Of a DNA stretch of 13,204 bases, positions 6,661 to 11,524 are shown in pieces. A model generated the notes under the pieces. It saw only the letters and a program-made list of their open reading frames with translations, was not told the DNA's origin and did no database searches. Source of the stretch: Methanosarcinaceae archaeon. Lineage in GTDB: Archaea > Halobacteriota > Methanosarcinia > Methanosarcinales > Methanosarcinaceae. The stretch is from assembly GCA_017613335.1 (NCBI GenBank), contig JAGAEB010000025.1, positions 1 through 13,204 of the forward strand, in the 5' to 3' direction. The translations under genes and the position numbers were made by a program. Numbering within the stretch: the first letter of the stretch is position 1; every line of letters begins with the position of its first letter.

Positions 6661-8076
6661 ATGATCACGGCGCCGCCTTCCAAAAGCTATACGCACCGCA
6701 CTATTTTTGCAGCCGCCCTCGCACCCGGAAAAAGCGTTATCCGGAACTGCCTCGTCTCAGAGGATACGCTTTCGACGATCCGCGCTGCGGAATCATTCGG
6801 CGCATCGGTCGTTTCCCTGAGAAACGACGGCTGTTCAGCCGACCTGGAGATCTCCGGAGTTCCGTTTCCCGATTTTTCCGGAAGTTCCGATCTTTCCGGA
6901 AGTGATGGAGTTTCCGGAAGATCCGGCGGAATTTCTGTCGACTGCGGCAATTCCGGAACAACGCTCCGCCTCCTGACCGGGATCGCTTCCCTGTGCGCAG
7001 AGCCTGTCACGATCACAGGTGATGCCTCTCTTCAGAAAAGGCCTGTCCTCCCGCTGCTCAGAAGCCTCGAAAGCGGCGGCGTCTCCTGCCTGAGCAAAAA
7101 CGGCTTTCCGCCCGTCACAGTCTGCGGCCCGAATGCCGGAACCGTTTTCCGGATTCCCGGAAACGTCAGCTCACAGTTCATCACGTCTCTCCTCATGACG
7201 GCGCCTCTCCTGAAAAACGACTCTTCCGTCATCGTTTCCGGAATGATCTCCTCAAAACCTTATATCGACATCACGCTCCGCGTCATGGGAACCGCCGGCG
7301 CCTCGGTCTTCCGCAAAGATTCCCATGAAAGTCCCCAAGGAAGTCTCCATGAAAGTCCTCAGGGAAGTCCCCAAGAAAGTTCTCTCCGGACTGTCAGCGA
7401 TGATGCCGTTTTCAGAATAAGACATTCCGGATACAGGCCTTTTGAGCAGACGATTCCCGGCGATTTTTCCTCCGCGGCTTTTCTGCTGACGGCAGGCGCT
7501 GTTTCAAAAGATGAAAGACTTTCATCACTTTCCGTCTCAGGCCTTGATCTTTCAGACGTCCAGGGAGACAAAAAAATAACGGACATCCTCAGGGATGCTG
7601 GCGCGCCGGTCACAGCCGCGGGAAATACCGTCTCCGTCCGGAAGATCTGCGGCAGGCCGGGATCCCTCGATCTCGACATGGGAAATATTCCCGACCTCTT
7701 CCCCGTCACTGCCGTTCTCCTGAGTACGGCGGACGGGAAAAGCCGGCTTTACGGCGCACCCCAGCTCCGCTTCAAAGAAAGTGACAGGATTGCCGCCGTC
7801 GTTGACATGATCCGGTCGCTCGGCGGAAAAGCGGAAGAAACAAATGACGGATGCATCATCGAAGGCGTTCCTGAACTGTCGGGCGGCTTTGTCAGAAGCC
7901 GCGGCGATCACCGGATCCTGATGGCAGCCGCCATTGCCTCTTTAGTCTCATCCGGTCCCGTCATCACAGACGATCCGGAATGCTGCCGCATTTCCTATCC
8001 GGGATTCATCGAAGATATCAGAAAAGCAGGCATCTCCGTCGTCAGAGGCAGTTCCTTTTCCCGGCCGGAACAGTAA
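6661..8076 (+). CDS. aroA: 3-phosphoshikimate 1-carboxyvinyltransferase (EPSP synthase)
   Basis: Transfers enolpyruvate from phosphoenolpyruvate to shikimate 3-phosphate. From ATG 6661 (471 aa) the signatures are APPSKSYTHR (4-13), DCGNSGTTLRLL (94-105), DASLQKRPVLPLL, SSQFITSLLM, IPGDFSSAAF, IPDLFPV (Asp345), LRFKESDRIA (Glu373) and RGDHRILMAAA. All catalytic segments are present. Two repeat-derived insertions occur: a Ser/Gly-rich one (about 70-92) and HESPQGS repeats (about 221-241). The start is uncertain. ATG 6661 leaves only four residues before PPSKS, so the family's first beta strand is missing. The frame stays open upstream to 6451 and encodes GRFVFFRSRPEPEV just before the ATG, which would supply that strand, but no ATG, GTG or TTG occurs there. 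It is the last gene of the contiguous aro operon. Confidence 0.93.
   Translation: MITAPPSKSYTHRTIFAAALAPGKSVIRNCLVSEDTLSTIRAAESFGASVVSLRNDGCSADLEISGVPFPDFSGSSDLSGSDGVSGRSGGISVDCGNSGTTLRLLTGIASLCAEPVTITGDASLQKRPVLPLLRSLESGGVSCLSKNGFPPVTVCGPNAGTVFRIPGNVSSQFITSLLMTAPLLKNDSSVIVSGMISSKPYIDITLRVMGTAGASVFRKDSHESPQGSLHESPQGSPQESSLRTVSDDAVFRIRHSGYRPFEQTIPGDFSSAAFLLTAGAVSKDERLSSLSVSGLDLSDVQGDKKITDILRDAGAPVTAAGNTVSVRKICGRPGSLDLDMGNIPDLFPVTAVLLSTADGKSRLYGAPQLRFKESDRIAAVVDMIRSLGGKAEETNDGCIIEGVPELSGGFVRSRGDHRILMAAAIASLVSSGPVITDDPECCRISYPGFIEDIRKAGISVVRGSSFSRPEQ
6876..6929 (+). repeat. 18-bp in-frame repeat inside aroA
   Basis: TTCCGGAAG recurs exactly every 18 bases (6876, 6894, 6912) and encodes a Ser/Gly/Asp-rich insertion (SGSSDLSGSDGVSG) before the conserved DCGNSGT motif. 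Confidence 0.7.
7324..7383 (+). repeat. 12-bp in-frame repeat inside aroA (HESP/QGSP)
   Basis: Five 12-bp units, alternating CATGAAAGTCCC-like and CAAGGAAGTCTC-like, encode HESP-QGSL-HESP-QGSP-QESS. The insertion lies in the C-terminal half, before the PGDFSSAAF motif. Confidence 0.85.
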
Positions 8077-8108
8077 ACAGACGACGATCGGAAAACAGAT
8101 CCGCGCCG

Positions 8109-8351
8109 TCTGAAAAACTTCCGGACGGCTTTCATTCTGAAAAAAATATCGATGTCTTCGATTCAGAAAAAAATTCCGTCGTCTTCAATTCTGAAAATAA
8201 ATTCCGACGGCTTCATTCTGAAAAAAATTCCGACGTCTCCAATTCAGAAAAAAATTCCGTCGTCTTCAATTCTGAAAATAAATTCCGACGGCTTCATTCT
8301 GAAAAAAATTCCGACGTCTCCAATTCAGAAAAAAATTCCGTCGTCTTCAAT
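8109..8351. repeat. 27-bp tandem array (9 units) with 81-bp higher-order period
   Basis: Nine 27-bp units run from 8109 with no gaps; the first two are divergent. Units 3-9 follow an A-B-C order (TCAG..., TCTGAAAATAAA..., TCTGAAAAAAA...), giving an 81-bp period. All have the pattern TCNGAAAAAAATTCCG followed by TCG/ACG and TTCAAT-like ends. CCGTCG and CGACGG, about 23 bases apart, could form a short stem in each 81-bp unit. The array begins 32 bases after the EPSP synthase stop. Forward frames through it stay open because the period is a multiple of three, but no start with a ribosome site was found, so it is treated as non-coding. Confidence 0.92.
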
Positions 8352-8405
8352 TCTGAAAATTTCCCGGGCATCAAAAAAGAAATCTTCCGGCCCGAAAACA
8401 AAAAA

Positions 8406-8457
8406 GCAGACTTTTCCGGTTTTCCGGAAAAATCTGCCGTCTTTTTTCTTCTTATTT
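8406..8457. terminator. Hairpin plus T-tract, usable in both directions
   Basis: A 14-bp stem with one mismatch (GCAGACTTTTCCGG at 8406-8419 and CCGGAAAAATCTGC at 8424-8437) encloses a TTTT loop. It is followed on the plus strand by CGTCTTTTTTCTTC. On the minus strand the same hairpin is followed by TTTTTTGTTTT. It lies between the converging aro operon and the 8545-9123 gene, so it can end both transcripts. Confidence 0.7.
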
Positions 8458-8544
8458 CAGACCTGCCTCCTGAAAATGCCGGATGATGATGTCTTCATTC
8501 AGCATAACGGAACAGACAGGATCTGTTTTGTTTTTTTCAGCGGA

Positions 8545-9123
8545 TCATGCCCATTTGTCTTCTGCGGCCGGGATCCGGATGCCGGAGAGGAGTCCTCCGG
8601 GGAAGCCGTTGACGAACCACATCTTGTCGGACGGTTTGTAGCGCAGCGTGATCTCTCTCGGGTGATCGGCGCCGGAGCTCTTGAGCCACATTCTCACATA
8701 TCCTTTCGATTCTTCACTGCGGGAGTAAGCGTTTTCGGAAACCGTGATCTTCAGCGGGAAAGTCGGCGTGTAGTTGTTGGCCGGAGACGTTCCTGCGAAA
8801 TAGGATTTCGGCAGATATTTCTTGTCGCTCAGGTGTTCTTTCAGGAACTGCATATCATAGGTGCTCAGATCTTCCGGACCTTTGAGCGCATTGATCATCT
8901 GAATGCCCATATCCGGGTTTTCAACATACTCGCACAGAGCCAGCATGAATAATGCGGCCGTCTGTTCCGGCTTGGCAAGATCGGATCCCTCGCAGGCATT
9001 GAGTTCTTCAAGGCTTTCCGGAATTTTGCTGAATGTGAATTCATATGATTTGTTTCCGGCACTCGCGGAGATCGCGGTTGATGCTTCAGATGCTTTTTCT
9101 TTTAATTTGTCTAAAAATCCCAT
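8545..9123 (-). CDS. DUF6935-like protein of unknown function
   Basis: A soluble 192-aa protein with no signal peptide or membrane segment. It opens with an amphipathic, charged helix (MGFLDKLKEKASEA), followed by YEFTFSKIPESLEELNA, TAALFMLALCEY, LKGPEDLSTYDMQFLKEHL, KSYFAGTSPANNYTPTFPL, YVRMWLKSSGADHPREITL and a final SGIRIPAAEDKWA. This order of segments matches, from memory, the DUF6935 family common in gut Firmicutes; no function is known to me. The ATG at 9121-9123 is chosen because AGAGG precedes it at a good distance on the minus strand; a GTG at 9141 is in frame but lies upstream of that site. A 17-bp repeat array sits directly upstream. Transfer from a gut bacterium is possible but unproven. 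Confidence 0.85.
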   Translation of the reverse strand: MGFLDKLKEKASEASTAISASAGNKSYEFTFSKIPESLEELNACEGSDLAKPEQTAALFMLALCEYVENPDMGIQMINALKGPEDLSTYDMQFLKEHLSDKKYLPKSYFAGTSPANNYTPTFPLKITVSENAYSRSEESKGYVRMWLKSSGADHPREITLRYKPSDKMWFVNGFPGGLLSGIRIPAAEDKWA

Positions 9124-9141
9124 AAATATTCCTCTTTTCAC

Positions 9142-9260
9142 TGATCATTTTCTGTTCATGATCATTTTCTGTTCATGATCGTTTTCTGTTCATGATCATT
9201 TTCTGTTCATGATCATTTTCTGTTCATGATCATTTTCTGTTCATGATTACGTTCTGTTCA
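9142..9260. repeat. 17-bp tandem repeat, 7 units, upstream of the DUF6935-like gene
   Basis: Seven contiguous 17-bp units of TGATCATTTTCTGTTCA run from 9142 to 9260. Five are identical, one has a single change (9176-9192) and the last diverges (9244-9260). Each junction creates the 8-bp palindrome ATGATCAT. The array lies 18 bases upstream of the start codon of the minus-strand gene, so it is either in that gene's leader or in its promoter. Confidence 0.93.
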
Positions 9261-9339
9261 TAAAGACTGTCTGCTGTAAACGTAATGACGGATGATGCGG
9301 ATTTTTCCATAAGCCCGTCGTTTCCGTCGCTTTTTCCTT

Positions 9340-9918
9340 TCAGATCTTTAAGCGGATCGTTTCTGCGACCTTTTTGGCCTCATCGCCGCCGGCCAGGATG
9401 CCGATCGTACCGCTGATCTTTTTGTCAAAATCGGCCCATATGTACATGTCTGACCCTTCCTGACAGAGGTAGAAGCATTCGCGTCCTCCAAAGTCGACTT
9501 TTTTAAATCCTGCTTCTGCGATCCCGCTTTCAAATTCTTCCTTCGTTTCCGGGAAATCGTCATCGGCAGGTCTAATCCCGACCATCAGAAGAACCTTGTT
9601 CTTTCTGAGTTCTGAAATTTTGGAGCCTTTTCCGAAGAGCGTCACCTTGTCGTCGTCTTCGCCTGTCTGCAGGATGCACCAGGGCTCTTCAACGTCCGCT
9701 TCGAAAAAATCGAAATCAACATGGCCCGCCGGGAAAACGACCGGCTTGGGCCCTTCATCGCCCATCATCTCCATCATGCCGAGGAGAAAATCAAACATCT
9801 GACCGGCATCGCCGCTGCCGTCGCTTTCGAGTGCTTCTCCGAACGCTTCCAATCCGTCTGCCATTTCTTCCAGCTTTTCGAGCTCTTCTTCTGTCGGCAT
9901 TCTTTCTTCTTCTGCCAT
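9340..9918 (-). CDS. Acidic protein of unknown function
   Basis: A soluble, strongly acidic 192-aa protein that I do not recognise. Residues 1-35 are a charged, probably coiled-coil helix (EEELEKLEEMADGLEAFGEAL), then a Met-rich helix (FLLGMMEMM). A mixed alpha/beta region follows, with FFEADVEEPWCILQTG, KVLLMVGIRPADDDF, GGRECFYLCQEGSDMYIWAD and a closing ISGTIGILAGGDEAKKVAETIRL. The start is well supported by GAGGTGAG, four bases upstream on the minus strand. It lies 67 bases downstream of the 413-aa gene, in the same orientation, so the two are probably co-transcribed. The arrangement (charged N-terminal helix, a strand ending near WC, a final strand plus helix) recalls the upstream protein, which suggests distant paralogy but does not prove it. 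Confidence 0.85.
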   Translation of the reverse strand: MAEEERMPTEEELEKLEEMADGLEAFGEALESDGSGDAGQMFDFLLGMMEMMGDEGPKPVVFPAGHVDFDFFEADVEEPWCILQTGEDDDKVTLFGKGSKISELRKNKVLLMVGIRPADDDFPETKEEFESGIAEAGFKKVDFGGRECFYLCQEGSDMYIWADFDKKISGTIGILAGGDEAKKVAETIRLKI

Positions 9919-9985
9919 TTTCTCACCTCGTCATTTTCCGCCGCCGCAGTCCTGCCTTCAGCTGATGCGCCGGCTGTCACTCTCT

Positions 9986-11227
9986 TTACGCCTTATTTCT
10001 ATTTGTAACTATTCCGCAGTCCGTCCCGGAAACGATGGCGGGAGGCCGCAATGCCTTTATCTGTTTTTTTAATCTTCTCCGCGGGCCGGCAACGCCCGCA
10101 GACAGAATCCGGCTATTCAGGGATCGCAGACGGTCTTTCCGGAACGTCATGGATCTGACCATCTTTCTGACATCGTCCGACGATTTTTCCGACCGGATCA
10201 TGATCAGACAGTTTCCGGAAGAGCCGATCCAATCATTTTTAACGGCAGCGTCTGTCCCGCCTTCCGGACCGGTTTTCTGAGTGAACTCCCTGAAAAGGAT
10301 GTCATCGATCGTTCTCCACATGATCTCTGCCCCCTTTTCTTTTCTCTCATAGACTTCATCGGAGACTTTTTTAAAGCAGTCCGTCTGAGACTCGCACTCG
10401 CAGAAAATGATCGAAAACGTCTCTTTCGTCATGATGTCCGAAACCCTCTCCCCCCTGAAAAAGGAATACGATCTTTCACCATCCGACGGCGTTCCTTCAA
10501 TGAAGCACCATCCTTCCGGGACGTCGATCGAAAACAGCTCATGCTCGAAACGGCCGGCCGCCGTTTTCCGGAAAAGATTGCCGTCTGACGCCAGATTCAG
10601 AATACGTTCGACAAGATCGGACACTTCCTCCTGAGACGGCTCCTTTCCGGAAGCCGCATCAGCAGCCATTTTCAGGATCGATTCAAACGCAAGAACGGAT
10701 TCGTCCCGCCTGTTATCCCTGTCGGTGTCGTTTTCATTATTGCTGTTATCACCGACACCGTCGTTCTCATTATTGTGATCCCCGATGTTATCGTTTTCAT
10801 CGTTGTGATCCCCGACGCTGTCGTTCTCATTGTTGTGATCCCCGACGTTATCATTTTCATTGTTGTGATCCCCGACGCTGTCGTTCTCATTGTTGTGATC
10901 CCCGACGCTGTCGTTCTCATTATTGAGATCCCCGATGCTGTCGTTCTCATTATTTTTGTTATCCGCATCGCCGTTGTTTCCGGGATCTTCCTTTCTTTTT
11001 CCGTCCCCTGCCTGCCCGCCGGCCGCATCCTGAAGCGCTTCGATCGGTTCTTTCATGGCTCTTGCTGCCGCGATCATCTCTTTGATGGCCGCGGAAAATC
11101 CTTTCAGACAGGAGGCGGCTTCTTTTCTGTCTTTATCGTTTTCTTCCTGCGTTTTCTCTGTTTTTTGAGCATCATCCGCGCCCGGAAATTCCTTTGCGGA
11201 GCCGTTTTCTTTTTTTTCTTCCGTCAT
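9986..11227 (-). CDS. Repeat-containing protein of unknown function (NENDSVGDHN repeats)
   Basis: A 413-aa soluble protein that I do not recognise. Residues 1-90 are charged and probably helical (KGFSAAIKEMIAAARAMKEPIEAL). Residues 92-172 are about eight 10-residue repeats of NNENDSVGDH type, rich in Asn and Asp. A globular region follows (about 175-365): RILNLASDGNLF, FSIDVPEGWCFIEG, SIIFCECESQTDCF, ILFREFTQ and NCLIMIRSEKSSDDVRKMV. The last 48 residues are Arg/Lys-rich and unlike the rest, and may be a read-through tail after loss of an earlier stop. The ATG is preceded by AAGGAGTGAGG. The FxIDVPEGWC segment recalls PsbP/DUF1795-like folds, but only loosely. It is the first gene of the minus-strand group. 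Confidence 0.8.
   Translation of the reverse strand: MTEEKKENGSAKEFPGADDAQKTEKTQEENDKDRKEAASCLKGFSAAIKEMIAAARAMKEPIEALQDAAGGQAGDGKRKEDPGNNGDADNKNNENDSIGDLNNENDSVGDHNNENDSVGDHNNENDNVGDHNNENDSVGDHNDENDNIGDHNNENDGVGDNSNNENDTDRDNRRDESVLAFESILKMAADAASGKEPSQEEVSDLVERILNLASDGNLFRKTAAGRFEHELFSIDVPEGWCFIEGTPSDGERSYSFFRGERVSDIMTKETFSIIFCECESQTDCFKKVSDEVYERKEKGAEIMWRTIDDILFREFTQKTGPEGGTDAAVKNDWIGSSGNCLIMIRSEKSSDDVRKMVRSMTFRKDRLRSLNSRILSAGVAGPRRRLKKQIKALRPPAIVSGTDCGIVTNRNKA
10712..10954 (-). repeat. 30-bp in-frame tandem repeat (NNENDSVGDH)
   Basis: About eight 30-bp units on the minus strand encode NNENDSVGDH with small changes (S/N/G at position 6, V/I at 7). One unit carries an extra codon. The Asp/Asn density suggests a flexible or metal-binding linker, but no known calcium-binding repeat pattern (such as GGXGXDXUX) is present. 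Read antisense, it gives a misleading hydrophobic Val/Ile repeat. Confidence 0.88.
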
Positions 11228-11318
11228 CCTCTCACTCCTTATGAACAGTCACCGGTGTTTCACGCCTTTCCGGCTTCTTCAGGCCTTTTATTGTATTCTC
11301 TTCTTAGTCACGTCAGAT

Positions 11319-11330
11319 GTTTTATATTTT
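11319..11330 (-). promoter_or_regulatory. Candidate TATA box for the minus-strand accessory genes
   Basis: On the minus strand this reads AAAATATAAAAC, preceded by ACGG, a good archaeal BRE/TATA match. The predicted transcription start is near 11298-11302, which leaves a leader of about 70 bases before the ATG at 11227. A second, weaker TATA-like stretch (AATACAATAAAA) lies closer, around 11285-11297. Confidence 0.45.
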
Positions 11331-11359
11331 CCGTATTATCCTGTCACGGGCAAGTCCGG

Positions 11360-11438
11360 ACATATCCCGAACGATATCCCGATATACCAAAGAATATCGA
11401 TATCCTGAAGAATATCCCGATATCCCGAAGATATATAG
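11360..11438. repeat. Imperfect GATATCCCGA-type repeats in the intergenic region
   Basis: The 297-base gap between the divergent gene at 11227 and chorismate synthase at 11525 holds irregular copies of ATATCCCGA and GAATATCSCGATATCC (18-20-base spacing). Their cores (GATATC) resemble the array between aroA' and aroB'. Candidate promoters for both neighbours flank it. I see no gene or RNA here. Confidence 0.6.
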
Positions 11439-11469
11439 AAGAAACATGATTTACTGTTACACATTCAGG

Positions 11470-11480
11470 AAATTTATTTT
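11470..11480 (+). promoter_or_regulatory. Candidate TATA box for aroC-aroQ
   Basis: AAATTTATTTT, preceded by CAGGA, is the best TATA-like element before chorismate synthase. It predicts transcription start around 11500, inside an inverted repeat, with a leader of about 25 bases. Confidence 0.45.
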
Positions 11481-11489
11481 CTTTCAGAC

Positions 11490-11505
11490 GTGCCGGTCAC
11501 GGCAC
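11490..11505. promoter_or_regulatory. Inverted repeat at the predicted aroC-aroQ transcription start
   Basis: GTGCCG-GTCA-CGGCAC is a perfect 6-bp inverted repeat with a 4-base centre, lying between the TATA-like box and the start codon. It could be a repressor operator or a small leader hairpin; the sequence alone cannot separate these. Confidence 0.35.
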
Positions 11506-11524
11506 GATGCCCGGAGTCTTTTTC

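Noticed and set aside
6421..6696. Minus-strand Gly-Asn-Phe-Phe repeat ORF
   Set aside because: Antisense shadow of the 12-bp repeat ahead of EPSP synthase; the plus-strand frame continues into conserved protein.
7980..8486. Forward ORF covering the 27-bp array (SEKNSVVFN repeats)
   Set aside because: Its only start lies inside EPSP synthase in another frame, and no start codon with a ribosome site occurs after the EPSP synthase stop.
8152..8952. Forward ORF of 266 codons starting in the 27-bp array
   Set aside because: It is open only because the repeat period is a multiple of three. It runs through the terminator hairpin and antisense through the well-supported 8545-9123 gene, and has no ribosome site.
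9142..9260. CRISPR array
   Set aside because: The units are contiguous with no spacers, only 17 bp long, and no cas genes are present. The same applies to the 27-bp, 15-bp and 14-bp arrays.
9142..9260. Replication origin or plasmid iterons
   Set aside because: No replication initiator (Cdc6/Orc or Rep) gene is nearby, and similar arrays occur throughout the window.
10775..11449. Forward ORF with repeated Val/Ile segments resembling a membrane protein
   Set aside because: It is the antisense reading of the NNENDSVGDH repeats. The minus strand has a good ribosome site, promoter and protein-like composition.
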